A DNA stretch of 64,000 nucleotides, from contig NZ_CP080412.1 of the NCBI RefSeq assembly GCF_019457635.1, positions 248,001 through 312,000 on the forward strand. Reading direction: 5' to 3'. A program made the translations under genes and the position numbers. The stretch is from Shewanella mangrovisoli. GTDB lineage: Bacteria; Pseudomonadota; Gammaproteobacteria; Enterobacterales; Shewanellaceae. Position 1 is the stretch's first letter. Every line of letters starts with the position of its first letter. Of the stretch, positions 43,715-56,672 are shown in pieces. The notes under the pieces are model-generated. The model saw only the letters and a list, made by a program, of their open reading frames with translations, made no database searches and was not told the origin of the DNA.

Positions 43715-44185
43715 ATGCCAAGACGTCGCGTTGTAGGACAACGTAAAATCCTACCAGATCCAAAGTTTCACAGTGAGTTGCTGGCTAAGTTCATCAACGT
43801 CATTATGCAAGACGGCAAAAAGTCGACTGCAGAAAAAATCATTTACAAGGCGCTAGATGTTATCGCTGAAAAGAAAGGCGCTAACCATTTAGACGTTCTT
43901 GAAGCAGCCCTGGACAACGTACGCCCATCAGTCGAAGTTAAATCTCGTCGCGTTGGTGGTTCTACTTACCAGGTACCATGTGAAGTTCGTCCTGTGCGTC
44001 GTAACGCACTGGCGATGCGCTGGTTAGTTGAAGCTGCTCGTAAGCGTGGTGAAAAATCTATGGCTTTACGTCTAGCAGGTGAAATGCTAGATGCGTCTGA
44101 AAACAAAGGTACTGCTGTTAAGAAGCGTGAAGACGTGCACCGCATGGCTGAAGCTAACAAGGCCTTTGCTCATTACCGTTGGTAA
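43715..44185 (+). CDS. rpsG: 30S ribosomal protein S7
   Basis: 156 residues. Nucleates assembly of the 30S head and contacts E-site tRNA. Starts [10 protein letters not shown], typical. The 82-base gap from rpsL probably contains the S7 autoregulatory site known in E. coli str mRNA (paired GAATTCCAG/TTTTGGAAAT-like sequence); I have not modelled it. Confidence 0.99.
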   Translation: MPRRRVVGQRKILPDPKFHSELLAKFINVIMQDGKKSTAEKIIYKALDVIAEKKGANHLDVLEAALDNVRPSVEVKSRRVGGSTYQVPCEVRPVRRNALAMRWLVEAARKRGEKSMALRLAGEMLDASENKGTAVKKREDVHRMAEANKAFAHYRW

Positions 44186-44189
44186 TCTG

Positions 44190-44215
44190 ATGGTGTGGGC
44201 TTAGGCCCACACCAT
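44190..44215 (+). other. rpsG-fusA intercistronic hairpin
   Basis: ATGGTGTGGGC, TTAG loop, GCCCACACCAT: a perfect 11-bp stem five bases after the rpsG stop, without a T run. Probably a processing or stability element, or a weak block tuning fusA. Confidence 0.7.
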
Positions 44216-44263
44216 TGTTGTTGATATTGCCAAGGCAACTGTCTTGGTGGAGAGGGTATAATA

Positions 44264-46360
44264 GTGGCTCGTACAACCCCAATTGAGCGTTATCGTAATA
44301 TCGGTATTTGTGCTCATGTGGATGCAGGTAAAACCACCACAACAGAACGTGTTCTGTTCTATACCGGTTTGTCTCATAAAATCGGTGAGGTGCATGACGG
44401 CGCCGCGACCACTGACTGGATGGTACAAGAGCAAGAGCGTGGTATTACTATCACCTCGGCTGCTGTCACTACATTCTGGCGTGGTATGGATGCTCAATTC
44501 ACTGAACACCGCATCAATATCATCGATACCCCTGGTCACGTTGACTTCACTATTGAAGTTGAACGTTCTTTGCGCGTTCTCGACGGCGCTGTCGTGGTTT
44601 TCTGTGGTTCTTCAGGTGTTGAACCTCAATCAGAAACCGTTTGGCGTCAAGCTGACAAATACCGCGTTCCACGCTTAGTGTTTGTTAACAAGATGGACCG
44701 CGCAGGTGCGGACTTTGAACGTGTAGTGAAGCAAATCAGAACTCGCCTAGGAGCGACTTGTGTGCCTATTCAGCTGAATATTGGCGCAGAAGAAAACTTC
44801 ACTGGCGTGATCGACTTAATCAAGATGAAAGCCATTAACTGGAACGAAGCGGACCAGGGTATGACTTTCTCTTATGAAGAGATCCCTGCAGAGTTAGCCG
44901 ATAAAGCGGCTGAGATGCATGAGTATCTGGTTGAGGCAGCAGCCGAGGCCTCGGATGAACTGATGGACAAGTACCTTGAAGAAGGCACACTGTCAGAAGA
45001 CGAGATCAAAAAGGCACTGCGTCAGCGTACTATTAATAATGAAATCGTTTTAGCGACCTGTGGTTCTGCATTTAAGAACAAAGGCGTTCAAGCGGTTCTT
45101 GATGCGGTTGTGGAATTCTTGCCAGCCCCTGTCGATGTGCCTCCAATTAAGGGCATTGATGACGATGAGCAAGAAGTTGAGCGCCCATCAGATGACAATG
45201 CCCCTTTTGCGGCGTTGGCATTTAAGATTGCTACAGACCCGTTCGTGGGCACTTTGACCTTTATTCGCGTGTACTCTGGCGTACTCGAATCAGGTTCTGG
45301 CGTTTATAACTCTGTTAAACAGAAGCGTGAACGTATCGGCCGTATCGTGCAAATGCACGCTAATGACCGTACCGAACTGAAAGAAGTACGTGCAGGTGAT
45401 ATCGCTGCGGCTATCGGTCTGAAAGAAGTCACCACGGGTGATACACTTTGTGATCCTGATCATAAGGTGATCTTGGAACGCATGGAGTTCCCTGAGCCAG
45501 TAATTACCATTGCCGTTGAGCCTAAGTCTAAAGCGGACCAAGATAAAATGGGTATCGCGCTGCAAAAACTTGCAGCGGAAGATCCATCTTTCCGGGTTGA
45601 GACTGACGAAGAATCATCACAAACACTGATTTCTGGAATGGGTGAGTTACACTTAGACATTATCGTTGACCGTATGCGTCGCGAATTTGGTGTTGAGTGT
45701 AACGTTGGTAAGCCACAAGTGGCCTACCGCGAAACCATTCGCGCATCAGTCGAGGCTGAAGGTAAATTTGTACGCCAATCAGGTGGCCGTGGACAATTCG
45801 GTCATGTTTGGTTAAAACTAGAGCCTAATGAAGAAGGCGCTGGTTACGAATTTATCAACGCGATCGTTGGGGGTGTAGTTCCACGTGAATTCATTCCTGC
45901 GGTTGATAAAGGTATCCAAGAGCAGATGAAGAACGGTGTTCTCGCCGGCTTCCCTGTGTTGGACGTGAAGGTCACTCTGTTCGACGGTTCATATCACGAT
46001 GTGGACTCGAATGAAATGGCGTTCAAAATTGCGGGTTCTATGGGCTTCAAAAAGGGTGCGCTCGAAGCGAATCCTGTGTTGCTCGAGCCTTGCATGAAAG
46101 TAGAAGTAACTACTCCTGAGAACTACATGGGCGATGTGGTTGGTGACTTAAACCGTCGTCGTGGTTTGATTGAAGGTATGGATGATGGCTTCGGTGGCAT
46201 CAAAATAGTCCATGCTGTAGTGCCTCTTTCTGAAATGTTTGGTTATGCAACTGATTTGCGTTCTGCGACTCAGGGTCGTGCTTCCTACTCCATGGAGTTC
46301 TTGAAGTACACTGATGCACCGCAAAACATTGCGAAAGCGATTATTGAATCTCGTAGCTAA
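44264..46360 (+). CDS. fusA: Elongation factor G
   Basis: 698 residues, GTG start with GAGAGGG upstream. Catalyses translocation and, with RRF, ribosome recycling. P-loop [14 protein letters not shown] and N-K-M-D identify the G domain; domains II-V follow in order. The N-terminus [14 protein letters not shown] is the canonical type in the str operon. The next gene is the second tuf copy. Confidence 0.99.
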   Translation: MARTTPIERYRNIGICAHVDAGKTTTTERVLFYTGLSHKIGEVHDGAATTDWMVQEQERGITITSAAVTTFWRGMDAQFTEHRINIIDTPGHVDFTIEVERSLRVLDGAVVVFCGSSGVEPQSETVWRQADKYRVPRLVFVNKMDRAGADFERVVKQIRTRLGATCVPIQLNIGAEENFTGVIDLIKMKAINWNEADQGMTFSYEEIPAELADKAAEMHEYLVEAAAEASDELMDKYLEEGTLSEDEIKKALRQRTINNEIVLATCGSAFKNKGVQAVLDAVVEFLPAPVDVPPIKGIDDDEQEVERPSDDNAPFAALAFKIATDPFVGTLTFIRVYSGVLESGSGVYNSVKQKRERIGRIVQMHANDRTELKEVRAGDIAAAIGLKEVTTGDTLCDPDHKVILERMEFPEPVITIAVEPKSKADQDKMGIALQKLAAEDPSFRVETDEESSQTLISGMGELHLDIIVDRMRREFGVECNVGKPQVAYRETIRASVEAEGKFVRQSGGRGQFGHVWLKLEPNEEGAGYEFINAIVGGVVPREFIPAVDKGIQEQMKNGVLAGFPVLDVKVTLFDGSYHDVDSNEMAFKIAGSMGFKKGALEANPVLLEPCMKVEVTTPENYMGDVVGDLNRRRGLIEGMDDGFGGIKIVHAVVPLSEMFGYATDLRSATQGRASYSMEFLKYTDAPQNIAKAIIESRS

Positions 46361-46431
46361 TTTTAAGTTACGACATAAATGTAATATGGTCCTGTTGATA
46401 CAGGATTATTCTGAAAAGAAAGGAATATATC

Positions 46432-47616
46432 GTGGCAAAAGCTAAATTTGAACGTAATAAGCCTCACGTTAACGTGGGCACCATCGGTCACGTTGACCAT
46501 GGTAAAACCACTCTGACTGCAGCTATCTCTCACGTACTGGCTAAGACCTACGGTGGTGAAGCTAAAGACTTCTCTCAAATCGATAACGCTCCAGAAGAGC
46601 GTGAGCGCGGTATTACCATCAATACCTCTCACATCGAATACGATACACCAACTCGCCACTACGCACACGTAGACTGCCCAGGCCACGCTGACTATGTTAA
46701 AAACATGATCACTGGTGCTGCACAGATGGACGGCGCGATCCTGGTAGTAGCTTCTACTGATGGTCCAATGCCACAAACTCGTGAGCACATCCTGCTGTCT
46801 CGCCAAGTAGGCGTACCATTCATCATCGTATTCATGAACAAATGTGACATGGTTGACGATGCTGAGCTGTTAGAATTAGTAGAAATGGAAGTACGTGAAC
46901 TGTTATCAGAATACGACTTCCCAGGTGATGACTTACCAGTTATCCAAGGTTCTGCTCTGAAAGCCCTTGAAGGCGAGCCAGAGTGGGAAGCGAAGATCAT
47001 CGAATTAGCCGCTGCACTGGATTCTTACATTCCAGAACCAGAGCGTGATATCGATAAGCCATTCCTGATGCCAATCGAAGACGTCTTCTCAATCTCTGGC
47101 CGTGGTACAGTAGTAACAGGCCGTGTTGAGCGTGGTATCGTACGTGTTGGTGACGAAGTAGAAATCGTTGGTATCCGTGCAACCACTAAGACTACCTGTA
47201 CTGGTGTTGAAATGTTCCGTAAGCTGCTTGACGAAGGTCGTGCAGGTGAGAACTGTGGTATCCTGTTACGTGGTACTAAGCGTGATGACGTAGAACGTGG
47301 TCAAGTATTATCTAAGCCAGGTTCAATCAACCCACACACTACTTTTGAATCAGAAGTTTACGTTCTGTCAAAAGAAGAAGGTGGTCGTCACACTCCATTC
47401 TTCAAAGGCTACCGTCCACAGTTCTACTTCCGTACAACTGACGTGACAGGTACTATCGAACTGCCAGAAGGCGTAGAGATGGTAATGCCAGGCGACAACA
47501 TCAAGATGAAAGTGACTCTGATCTGCCCAATCGCGATGGACGAAGGTTTACGCTTCGCAATCCGTGAAGGTGGCCGTACAGTAGGCGCTGGTGTTGTAGC
47601 TAAGATTTTCGCTTAA
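46432..47616 (+). CDS. tufA: Elongation factor Tu (second copy, GTG start)
   Basis: 394 residues, identical in protein sequence to the copy at 29646. Begins with GTG (ribosome-binding site AAAGGAA), whereas the other copy begins with ATG. Silent differences cluster in the region encoding residues ~215-265; long stretches elsewhere are identical, the pattern of gene conversion. Last gene of the str operon, ended by the same TTCG hairpin terminator. Confidence 0.99.
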   Translation: MAKAKFERNKPHVNVGTIGHVDHGKTTLTAAISHVLAKTYGGEAKDFSQIDNAPEERERGITINTSHIEYDTPTRHYAHVDCPGHADYVKNMITGAAQMDGAILVVASTDGPMPQTREHILLSRQVGVPFIIVFMNKCDMVDDAELLELVEMEVRELLSEYDFPGDDLPVIQGSALKALEGEPEWEAKIIELAAALDSYIPEPERDIDKPFLMPIEDVFSISGRGTVVTGRVERGIVRVGDEVEIVGIRATTKTTCTGVEMFRKLLDEGRAGENCGILLRGTKRDDVERGQVLSKPGSINPHTTFESEVYVLSKEEGGRHTPFFKGYRPQFYFRTTDVTGTIELPEGVEMVMPGDNIKMKVTLICPIAMDEGLRFAIREGGRTVGAGVVAKIFA

Positions 47617-47638
47617 TCGCGAACTTGCTATAGTACTG

Positions 47639-47665
47639 AAAAAGGAAGCTTCGGCTTCCTTTTTT
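47639..47665 (+). terminator. str operon terminator
   Basis: AAAAAGGAAGC, TTCG, GCTTCCTTTTTT, the twin of the tufB terminator. Confidence 0.95.
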
Positions 47666-47755
47666 ATTTTGGGCTGGTGTTATTCTGAAATTTGTGTAAA
47701 ATGCTCGCCACTCTGAAGTTGAATAGTCTTTTTGATGACTATTTACACAGCGGGC

Positions 47756-47783
47756 TTGAAATCTAATTTTAGATAAGTATAAT
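47756..47783 (+). promoter_or_regulatory. S10 operon promoter
   Basis: TTGAAA (47756-47761), 16-bp spacer, TATAAT (47778-47783), 170 bases before rpsJ. A second possible -10 (TAAAAT at 47697) lacks a good -35. Confidence 0.75.
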
Positions 47784-48265
<482 letters not shown>

Positions 48266-48292
48266 TTGAGATCCTTAGAAGAGGTTTGAGAG

Positions 48293-48931
48293 ATGGCTAT
48301 CGGTCTTATTGGTCGTAAAGTTGGTATGACTCGCATCTTCACTGAAGATGGTGTTTCTATACCTGTTACAGTAATTGAAGTTGCTGGCAACCGTGTTACT
48401 CAAGTGAAAACTTTAGAAACTGACGGTTACCGCGCTCTTCAAGTTACTACTGGTACCAAAAAAGCCAATCGCATCACTAAACCAGAAGCAGGTCACTTTG
48501 CCAAGAGCGGTGTTGAAGCCGGTCGTGGACTGTGGGAATTGCGTCTGGCAGACGGTGAAGGCGAAGGCATTGAAGTTGGTGCTGAGCTAAATGTAGGTAT
48601 CTTCGCTGATGTAGCGAAAGTTGACGTTACTGGTCAATCTAAAGGTAAAGGCTTCCAAGGCGGTGTTAAGCGTTGGAACTTCCGTACTCAAGATATGACT
48701 CACGGTAACTCTTTGTCGCACCGTTCGAACGGTTCTATCGGTCAGAACCAAACGCCTGGTCGCGTATTTAAAGGCAAGAAAATGTCAGGCCACATGGGTG
48801 CCGAGCGTGTTACTACTCAAAATCTAGACGTTGTACGTGTAGATGTTGAACGTAACCTGCTACTGGTTAAAGGTGCTGTTCCGGGCGCAACTAACGGCGA
48901 CCTGATCATCAAGCCTGCAGTTAAAGCTTAA
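48293..48931 (+). CDS. rplC: 50S ribosomal protein L3
   Basis: 212 residues. An early assembly protein with a long loop reaching the peptidyl-transferase centre. The loop segment [12 protein letters not shown] carries the glutamine methylated by PrmB in E. coli. Ribosome-binding site GAGG upstream of the ATG. Confidence 0.99.
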   Translation: MAIGLIGRKVGMTRIFTEDGVSIPVTVIEVAGNRVTQVKTLETDGYRALQVTTGTKKANRITKPEAGHFAKSGVEAGRGLWELRLADGEGEGIEVGAELNVGIFADVAKVDVTGQSKGKGFQGGVKRWNFRTQDMTHGNSLSHRSNGSIGQNQTPGRVFKGKKMSGHMGAERVTTQNLDVVRVDVERNLLLVKGAVPGATNGDLIIKPAVKA

Positions 48932-48948
48932 GGTCTGAGGAGATAGTA

Positions 48949-49554
48949 ATGGAATTGGTATTGAAAGACGCGCAAAGCGCTCTTGAAGTTTCCGAAACTA
49001 CCTTCGGCCGTGACTTTAACGAGGCACTGGTTCATCAGGTAGTTGTAGCATACGCTGCAAACGCACGTCAGGGCACTCGTGCTCAAAAGACTCGTGCGGA
49101 AGTAACTGGCTCTGGCAAAAAGCCATGGCGCCAAAAAGGCACTGGCCGCGCTCGTGCGGGTGGTGTTAAGGGCCCAATCTGGCGTGGCGGTGGCGTAACT
49201 TTCGCTGCTAAAACTCAAGATCACAGCCAAAAAGTTAACAAGAAGATGTACCGCGGCGCGCTGAAAAGCATTCTGTCTGAGCTGGTACGTCAAGACCGTC
49301 TGGTTGTTGTTGAATCATTCAGCGTTGAAGCTCCTAAAACTAAAGAGCTGAAAGCTAAACTGAAAGCAATGAACTTAGAAGACGTGTTAATTGTGACTTC
49401 AGAAGTTGACGAGAATTTATTCTTAGCAGCTCGCAACCTGTACAAGGTTGACGTTCGTGACGTTGCAGGTCTAGACCCAGTAAGTCTGATCGCGTTCAAC
49501 ACAGTGCTTGTGACTGCTGATGCAGTTAAGCAAATCGAGGAGATGCTAGCATGA
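48949..49554 (+). CDS. rplD: 50S ribosomal protein L4
   Basis: 201 residues. Lines the exit tunnel and represses its own S10 operon through the leader. The tunnel loop contains [13 protein letters not shown], where macrolide resistance changes occur; it reads wild type. The stop overlaps the rplW start (ATGATGA). Confidence 0.99.
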   Translation: MELVLKDAQSALEVSETTFGRDFNEALVHQVVVAYAANARQGTRAQKTRAEVTGSGKKPWRQKGTGRARAGGVKGPIWRGGGVTFAAKTQDHSQKVNKKMYRGALKSILSELVRQDRLVVVESFSVEAPKTKELKAKLKAMNLEDVLIVTSEVDENLFLAARNLYKVDVRDVAGLDPVSLIAFNTVLVTADAVKQIEEMLA

Positions 49555-49856
49555 TGATCCGCGAAGAACGTTTGCTAAAAGTAATTCTTGCACCTCACAT
49601 CTCTGAAAAGAGCACTGTGAATGCTGAGAAGCACAACACTGTTGTTTTCCGCGTAGCTATCGATGCAACTAAAGCTGAAATCAAAGCTGCTGTTGCTAAG
49701 CTATTTGAAGTTGAAGTCGAATCAGTTCGCACTTTAGTGAGCAAAGGCAAAACTAAACGTACTGGTGGCCGTGCTGGCCGTCGTAGCGATTGGAAAAAAG
49801 CCTACGTGACTTTAGCTGCTGGTGCTGACATCGATTTCGTCGGCGGCGCTGAGTAA
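49554..49856 (+). CDS. rplW: 50S ribosomal protein L23
   Basis: 100 residues, E. coli length, starting [10 protein letters not shown]. Sits at the tunnel exit, the docking site of trigger factor and SRP. Two adjacent ATGs (49551, 49554) overlap the rplD stop; the second gives the family length. Coupled translation with rplD. Confidence 0.98.
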   Translation: MIREERLLKVILAPHISEKSTVNAEKHNTVVFRVAIDATKAEIKAAVAKLFEVEVESVRTLVSKGKTKRTGGRAGRRSDWKKAYVTLAAGADIDFVGGAE

Positions 49857-49872
49857 GCAAAGGAGAATTATC

Positions 49873-50990
<1,118 letters not shown>

Positions 50991-51005
50991 TACGGGAGGA
51001 ATAAG

Positions 51006-51338
51006 ATGGAAGTTTTAGCTAAACATCGTTTTGCCCGTACGTCTGCGCAGAAGGCTCGTCTAGTTGCTGATCAAATTCGTGGTTTGCCTGTTGCTAAGGC
51101 CCTCGAAATTCTGACTTTCAGCCCAAAGAAAGCCGCCGTACTGGTTAAAAAAGTACTTGACTCAGCTATCGCAAACGCCGAACACAACGAAGGCGCTGAC
51201 ATTGATGAGCTAAAAGTAGGCGCCGTCTTCGTTGACGAGGGTCCAACTATGAAGCGTATCATGCCACGTGCTAAAGGCCGCGCTGATCGTATCATGAAGC
51301 GTACCAGCCACATCACTGTGGTTGTATCAGATCGCTAG
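51006..51338 (+). CDS. rplV: 50S ribosomal protein L22
   Basis: 110 residues, E. coli length. Its beta-hairpin ([20 protein letters not shown]) lines the exit tunnel at the constriction opposite L4 and shows no macrolide-type deletion. GGGAGGA ribosome-binding site. Confidence 0.99.
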   Translation: MEVLAKHRFARTSAQKARLVADQIRGLPVAKALEILTFSPKKAAVLVKKVLDSAIANAEHNEGADIDELKVGAVFVDEGPTMKRIMPRAKGRADRIMKRTSHITVVVSDR

Positions 51339-51347
51339 GAGAGAGCA

Positions 51348-52040
51348 ATGGGACAGAAAGTACATCCTAATGGTATCCGTCTGGGTATCACCAAGCCTTG
51401 GATCTCTACCTGGTACGCAGATAAGTCAGATTATGCAAATAACCTGAACAGCGACTGGGAAGTGCGTAAGTATCTTGCAGACAAACTGCAAGCTGCATCA
51501 GTATCTAAGATTGTTATCGAACGCCCAGCGAAAAGCATCCGCGTTACTATTCACACTGCCCGTCCAGGCGTTGTGATCGGTAAGAAAGGTGAAGACGTTG
51601 AAGTATTGCGTGCTGCAGTTTCAAAACTGGCTGGCACTCCTGCTCAAATTAACATCGCTGAGATCCGTAAACCTGAGCTAGATGCCAAGTTAGTTGCTGA
51701 CTCAATTGCACAGCAATTAGAGCGTCGTGTTATGTTCCGTCGCGCTATGAAGCGTGCAGTACAAAACGCAATGCGTATTGGTGCTCAAGGTATCAAAGTT
51801 GAAGTTAGTGGCCGTTTAGGCGGTGCTGAGATTGCGCGCTCTGAGTGGTACCGTGAAGGTCGTGTACCTTTGCATACACTGCGTGCTGATATCGACTATT
51901 CAACCTCTGAAAGTCACACTCAATACGGTGTGATTGGTATTAAAGTTTGGATCTTCAAAGGTGAAGTTCTGGACGGAATGCTGCCACAGATTGAAGAGCC
52001 GAAACAGCAGCAACCTAAGCGCAAGCCTCGTGGTAAATAG
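51348..52040 (+). CDS. rpsC: 30S ribosomal protein S3
   Basis: 230 residues. N-terminal KH domain with V-I-G-K-K-G-E (mRNA entry, helicase site), C-terminal domain, and a basic Q/K/R-rich tail. AGGAGAG upstream. Confidence 0.99.
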
Positions 52041-52051
52041 GAGAGCCGGCA

Positions 52052-52462
52052 ATGCTGCAACCTAAACGTATGAAGTTTCGCAAGATGTTCAAAGGCCGCA
52101 ACCGCGGTCTAGCGAACGGTACCGAAGTTAGCTTTGGTACTTTTGGTCTGAAAGCAGTCGGCCGTGGTCGTTTAACTGCTCGTCAGATCGAATCTGCACG
52201 TCGTGCCATGACACGTCACATTAAGCGTCAGGGACAAATTTGGATTCGAGTTTTCCCGGACAAACCAATTACCTCTAAGCCTCTTGAAGTGCGTATGGGT
52301 AAAGGTAAAGGTAACGTTGAATACTGGGTATGTCAGATTCAACCTGGTAAGGTTCTTTATGAGATGAATGGTGTTTCTGAAGTGATCGCTCGTGAAGCGT
52401 TTGCTTTAGCTGCTGCCAAGCTTCCAATTAAGACTACCTTCGTAACTAAGACGGTGATGTAA
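52052..52462 (+). CDS. rplP: 50S ribosomal protein L16
   Basis: 136 residues, begins [19 protein letters not shown]. Organises A-site tRNA and the peptidyl-transferase region. The position of E. coli Arg81, hydroxylated by RoxA/YcfD, is near M-G-K-G-K-G. Last base shared with the rpmC start. Confidence 0.99.
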
Positions 52463-52653
52463 TGAAAGCGAGCGAACTAAGAGAAAAGAGCGTTGAAGAA
52501 CTGAACGCTGAACTACTTGGTCTGCTGCGTGAGCAGTTCAACCTGCGTATGCAACACGCCACTGGTCAGTTGACTCAGACTCATCAACTGAAATTAGTGC
52601 GCCGTAACATTGCGCGCGTTAAGACCATTATTACTTCTAAGGCGGGTGCATAA
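52462..52653 (+). CDS. rpmC: 50S ribosomal protein L29
   Basis: 63 residues, two helices; at the tunnel exit beside L23. Overlaps rplP by 1 nt at its start and rpsQ by 1 nt at its end (TAATG), a tightly coupled trio. Confidence 0.99.
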   Translation: MKASELREKSVEELNAELLGLLREQFNLRMQHATGQLTQTHQLKLVRRNIARVKTIITSKAGA

Positions 52654-52901
52654 TGTCTGATAAAATCCGTACTTTGCAAGGTCGTGTGACAAGCAACAAA
52701 ATGGATAAAACCATTACTGTAGCTATCGAACGCCAAGTGAAACACCCAATCTATGGGAAGTACATTAAGCGTACGACTAAGATCCATGCACACGATGAAG
52801 CTAATCAGTGCAACGAAGGCGATGTAGTAGCGATCCGCGAATGTCGTCCTCTGTCTAAGACTAAATCTTGGACTCTGGTTGAAGTAGTATCAAAGGCCTA
52901 A
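52653..52901 (+). CDS. rpsQ: 30S ribosomal protein S17
   Basis: 82 residues, OB-fold, early 30S assembly protein binding 16S helix 11. Starts [13 protein letters not shown]. Last gene of the S10 operon; a terminator follows after 19 bases. Confidence 0.99.
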   Translation: MSDKIRTLQGRVTSNKMDKTITVAIERQVKHPIYGKYIKRTTKIHAHDEANQCNEGDVVAIRECRPLSKTKSWTLVEVVSKA

Positions 52902-52920
52902 TTATATTAGGTATTTAGGT

Positions 52921-52954
52921 AAACGGCTCCAGTATTTGGGGCCGTTTGTTTTTT
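52921..52954 (+). terminator. S10 operon terminator
   Basis: AAACGGCTCC pairs with GGGGCCGTTT (one G-U) around a 7-base loop, then GTTTTTT. Separates the S10 and spc operons. Confidence 0.9.
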
Positions 52955-52994
52955 AATACTATACATTCCATATTTATGGTGTTATATTTGCGCG

Positions 52995-53048
52995 CCATTT
53001 TTGACTAAATTCAAAGCAAAAATGGTGTTTATAGTCCCAATTGTGGGA
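52995..53048 (+). promoter_or_regulatory. spc operon upstream region (promoter area and leader hairpin)
   Basis: CCATTTTTG (52995-53003) and CAAAAATGG (53017-53025) form a 9-bp inverted repeat, with TTGACT at 53001 as a possible -35; no -10 at proper spacing is convincing. Then TCCCA-ATTG-TGGGA (53035-53048), a small hairpin like the one in the rpsL leader. A promoter for rplN is expected here because a terminator precedes it. Confidence 0.45.
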
Positions 53049-53079
53049 ATTGTGTAGTAACGATAGCGGAGCACTTAAA

Positions 53080-53448
53080 ATGATCCAAATGCAATCGACT
53101 CTTGACGTCGCATGTAACAGCGGCGCACGCAGAGTTCAGTGTATTAAGGTCTTGGGTGGCTCTCATCGTCGTTATGCCGGTATCGGCGACATCATCAAGG
53201 TTTCTGTTAAAGAAGCAATTCCTCGCGCTAAAGCGAAGAAAGGTGATGTGTATAACGCGGTGGTAGTCCGTACTAAGAAAGGCGTACGTCGTCCAGACGG
53301 TTCTGTCATTCGCTTCGATCGGAATGCAGCAGTTCTTCTGAACAACAACCTGCAGCCGATTGGCACTCGTATCTTTGGACCAGTGACACGTGAATTGCGC
53401 TCTGAGCAGTTCATGAAGATTGTCTCGCTGGCACCAGAAGTACTGTAA
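53080..53448 (+). CDS. rplN: 50S ribosomal protein L14
   Basis: 122 residues from the ATG at 53080, starting [17 protein letters not shown]. Intersubunit bridge with 16S helix 14 and the docking place of RsfS. GGAG upstream. First gene of the spc operon. Confidence 0.99.
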
Positions 53449-53459
53449 GGAGCTTCAAA

Positions 53460-53774
53460 ATGGCAGCTAAAATCCGTCGTCAAGACGAAGTAATCGTATT
53501 AGCAGGTAAAGACAAGGGCAAACGCGCTAAAGTTGCTCAAGTTTTACCTACTGGTAAGTTAATTGTTGAAGGCATCAATCTTGTCAAGAAACACCAAAAG
53601 CCAAACCCACAACTGGGTGTAGCCGGTGGTATTGTTGAGAAAGAAGCACCGATTCAAGCATCAAATGTTGCGATCTTTAACCCTGTCACTGGCAAGGCGG
53701 ATCGTGTTGGTTTCCGATTTGAAGACGGCAAAAAAGTTCGTTTCTTTAAATCGAACAGTGAACTCGTTAAGTAA
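53460..53774 (+). CDS. rplX: 50S ribosomal protein L24
   Basis: 104 residues with an N-terminal KOW motif ([17 protein letters not shown]). One of the two initiator proteins of 50S assembly. AAGGAG ahead of the ATG. Confidence 0.99.
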
Positions 53775-53786
53775 CTGGAGTAAACG

Positions 53787-54326
53787 ATGGCGAAACTGCA
53801 TGATAAATATCAAGAGACTGTTGTCGCTGAACTGACTAAAAAGTTCGGTTATACCAGTGTCATGCAAGTCCCTCGGATTGAGAAAATCACCCTGAACATG
53901 GGTGTTGGCGAAGCCGTTGCAGACAAAAAAGTTATGGAACATGCTGTTCGTGACATGACTGCAATCGCTGGTCAAAAACCAGTAGTGACTGTTGCTCGTA
54001 AATCAGTTGCTGGTTTTAAAATCCGTGAAGGCTACCCTATTGGCTGTAAAGTGACCCTGCGCGGTGAGCGTATGTGGGAATTCTTAGAGCGTTTAGTTGA
54101 CATCGCAATCCCACGTATTCGTGACTTCCGTGGTCTGAGCGCTAAAGCGTTCGACGGCCGTGGTAACTACGCAATGGGCGTGCGTGAGCAGATCATTTTC
54201 CCAGAAATCGATTACGATAAAATCGATAAAATTCGCGGTATGGATATTGTTATCACTACCTCTGCGAATTCTGACGAAGAAGGTCGTGCTTTGTTAGACG
54301 CTTTTAACTTCCCATTCAAGAAATAA
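53787..54326 (+). CDS. rplE: 50S ribosomal protein L5
   Basis: 179 residues, E. coli length. Binds 5S rRNA and P-site tRNA; N-terminal [14 protein letters not shown] is conserved. Ribosome-binding site TGGAG. Confidence 0.99.
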   Translation: MAKLHDKYQETVVAELTKKFGYTSVMQVPRIEKITLNMGVGEAVADKKVMEHAVRDMTAIAGQKPVVTVARKSVAGFKIREGYPIGCKVTLRGERMWEFLERLVDIAIPRIRDFRGLSAKAFDGRGNYAMGVREQIIFPEIDYDKIDKIRGMDIVITTSANSDEEGRALLDAFNFPFKK

Positions 54327-54336
54327 GGGTAGCGTA

Positions 54337-54642
54337 ATGGCAAAAACATCAATGAAAGCACGTGAAGCAAAGCGTGCACAGCTCGTAGCTAAGTTCGCTG
54401 AAAAGCGCGCTGCTCTGAAAGCAATTATTGCAAATCCAGCTTCTTCTGACGAAGACCGTTGGGACGCAGTATTAAAGCTGCAAGCTCTACCACGTGATTC
54501 CAGCGCATCGCGTCAACGCAATCGTTGTAATCAAACTGGTCGCCCACATGGTTTCCTGCGTAAGTTCGGTTTAAGCCGTATCAAGTTACGTGAAGCAACC
54601 ATGCGTGGTGAAGTTCCTGGCCTGCGTAAGGCTAGCTGGTAA
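54337..54642 (+). CDS. rpsN: 30S ribosomal protein S14
   Basis: 101 residues, the zinc-free long form: no C-x-x-C pairs, only a single Cys in R-N-R-C-N-Q-T-G-R. The [12 protein letters not shown] segment is typical. Late head-assembly protein. Confidence 0.99.
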   Translation: MAKTSMKAREAKRAQLVAKFAEKRAALKAIIANPASSDEDRWDAVLKLQALPRDSSASRQRNRCNQTGRPHGFLRKFGLSRIKLREATMRGEVPGLRKASW

Positions 54643-54666
54643 GCACTTGTCACGGAGTAAGCTAAT

Positions 54667-55059
54667 ATGAGCATGCAAGATCCTATTGCGGATATGTTAA
54701 CCCGTATTCGTAACGGCCAAGCTGCTAACAAAGTATCTGTGAAGATGCCTTCTGCTAAGCTGAAAGTCGCTATCGCGAAACTGCTTAAAGAAGAAGGTTA
54801 CATCGCTGATTACGCCGTAGCAGATGAAGCCAAGCCTGAACTGGAAATCACTTTAAAGTATTTCCAAGGCCAACCAGTCGTTGAGACTATCCAGCGCGTA
54901 AGCCGTCCTGGTCTTCGTATTTACAAAGGTAAAAACGAGTTACCAAAAGTGATGGGCGGACTGGGTGTCGCAATTGTGTCCACTTCTAAAGGCCTGATGA
55001 CTGATCGTGCCGCCCGCCTTGCAGGCATGGGTGGCGAGGTTATCTGCTACGTAGCATAA
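54667..55059 (+). CDS. rpsH: 30S ribosomal protein S8
   Basis: 130 residues. Binds 16S helix 21 and in E. coli represses the spc operon by binding the rplE start region. [16 protein letters not shown] start is canonical. Cys near the C-terminus (VICYVA) as usual. Confidence 0.99.
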
Positions 55060-55069
55060 GGAGCTAGGA

Positions 55070-55603
55070 ATGTCTCGTGTAGCAAAAGCACCAGTATCTA
55101 TTCCAGCTGGCGTAGAGGTGACCTTAAACGAACAGACCCTGACCGTCAAAGGCGCGAAAGGAAGTCTGACTCGAGTGATCAACAATGCGGTCAATGTTGT
55201 TATTGAAGATGGCGTGATCAAGTTCCTACCTGTTGAAGGCGCTGTTGGCGCTTGGGCACAGGCTGGTACCACACGTGCATTAGTAAACAACATGGTTGTT
55301 GGTGTATCTCAAGGTTTTGAGCGTAAGTTAAAGTTAGTTGGCGTTGGTTACCGTGCGAAGCTCGTCGGTTCTGACATTGACCTGACTTTAGGTTTCTCTC
55401 ATCCGTTAGTACACAAACTGCCCGCAGGCGTTACTGCAGAGTGTCCAAGCCAAACTGACATCGTCCTACGTGGCGTTGATAAGCAGTTAATTGGCCAAGT
55501 CGCTGCTGAGATTCGCGGATACCGTCCACCAGAGCCATACAAAGGCAAGGGTGTTCGCTATGACGACGAAGAAGTACGCCGTAAAGAGGCTAAGAAGAAG
55601 TAG
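55070..55603 (+). CDS. rplF: 50S ribosomal protein L6
   Basis: 177 residues. Two similar domains near the factor-binding site; the C-terminal [15 protein letters not shown] signature is intact. AAGGAG upstream. Confidence 0.99.
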   Translation: MSRVAKAPVSIPAGVEVTLNEQTLTVKGAKGSLTRVINNAVNVVIEDGVIKFLPVEGAVGAWAQAGTTRALVNNMVVGVSQGFERKLKLVGVGYRAKLVGSDIDLTLGFSHPLVHKLPAGVTAECPSQTDIVLRGVDKQLIGQVAAEIRGYRPPEPYKGKGVRYDDEEVRRKEAKKK

Positions 55604-55613
55604 GTAACGCGAT

Positions 55614-55964
55614 ATGGATAAGAAAACATCTCGCTTACGTCGCGCTATTCGCGCTCGTAAGAAGATCCAAGAGCTGGGCGTGAACCGTCTGGTTGTACAT
55701 CGTACACCGCGTCACATTTATGCTCAGGTGATCAATCCTGAAGCTCAGGTGGTGGCAGCTGCTTCAACCGTGGAAAAAGCGGTTAAAGAGCAACTGAAGA
55801 GTACCGGTAACGTAGACGCGGCTAAAGCAGTAGGTAAATTTATTGCTGAACGCGCGATCGAGAAAGGCGTAACTACTGTTGCGTTCGATCGTTCTGGTTT
55901 CAAGTATCACGGTCGTGTAGCTGCTCTGGCAGATGCTGCTCGTGAAGCTGGCCTCCAGTTCTAA
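55614..55964 (+). CDS. rplR: 50S ribosomal protein L18
   Basis: 116 residues. Basic N-terminus ([16 protein letters not shown]), then a 5S-binding domain; with L5 it forms the central protuberance. Starts 10 bases after rplF. Confidence 0.99.
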   Translation: MDKKTSRLRRAIRARKKIQELGVNRLVVHRTPRHIYAQVINPEAQVVAAASTVEKAVKEQLKSTGNVDAAKAVGKFIAERAIEKGVTTVAFDRSGFKYHGRVAALADAAREAGLQF

Positions 55965-55976
55965 GGGGTTATAAAA

Positions 55977-56480
55977 ATGGCTAAATTAGAAGCTCAGCAA
56001 AAAGACGATCTGCAAGAGAAATTAATTGCAGTTAATCGTGTTTCTAAAGTAGTTAAGGGCGGTCGTATCTTTAGCTTCACTGCACTAACAGTAGTGGGTG
56101 ATGGTAACGGTAAGGTCGGCTATGGCTATGGTAAAGCGCGCGAAGTTCCAGCAGCGATTCAAAAAGCTATGGAAAAAGCCCGTCGTAACATGGTGACCGT
56201 TGAGTTGAATGCAGGCACTCTGCATCACCCAGTTAAAGGTCGTCATACTGGTTCACGTGTATACATGCAACCAGCATCACAGGGTACCGGTATTATCGCC
56301 GGTGGCGCAATGCGTGCCGTATTGGAAGTAGCAGGCGTTCATAACGTTCTGTCAAAAGCATACGGTTCTACTAACCCGATCAACATCGTTCGCGCGACTG
56401 TAGATGCTCTGGTGCACATGAAGTCACCTTCGCAAATCGCAGCTAAGCGTGGCCTGAATGTTGACGAAATTCGGGGGTAA
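55977..56480 (+). CDS. rpsE: 30S ribosomal protein S5
   Basis: 167 residues. The loop [12 protein letters not shown] is the spectinomycin/accuracy region and reads wild type. Part of the mRNA entry helicase with S3 and S4. Confidence 0.99.
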   Translation: MAKLEAQQKDDLQEKLIAVNRVSKVVKGGRIFSFTALTVVGDGNGKVGYGYGKAREVPAAIQKAMEKARRNMVTVELNAGTLHHPVKGRHTGSRVYMQPASQGTGIIAGGAMRAVLEVAGVHNVLSKAYGSTNPINIVRATVDALVHMKSPSQIAAKRGLNVDEIRG

Positions 56481-56486
56481 TGCACC

Positions 56487-56669
56487 ATGGCAACTAAAAC
56501 TGTAAAAGTTACTCAGACTAAAAGTGCTATCGGTCGTTTACCAAAGCACCGTGCGACCTTAACTGGTCTTGGTCTGCGTCGCATTGGTCACACTGTTGAA
56601 TTAGAAGATACTCCTTCAGTTCGCGGTATGATCAACAAGGTCTACTACATGGTTAAGGTGGAGGATTAA
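56487..56669 (+). CDS. rpmD: 50S ribosomal protein L30
   Basis: 60 residues, compact alpha/beta protein: [20 protein letters not shown]. Six bases after rpsE, three before rplO. Confidence 0.98.
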   Translation: MATKTVKVTQTKSAIGRLPKHRATLTGLGLRRIGHTVELEDTPSVRGMINKVYYMVKVED

Positions 56670-56672
56670 TAG

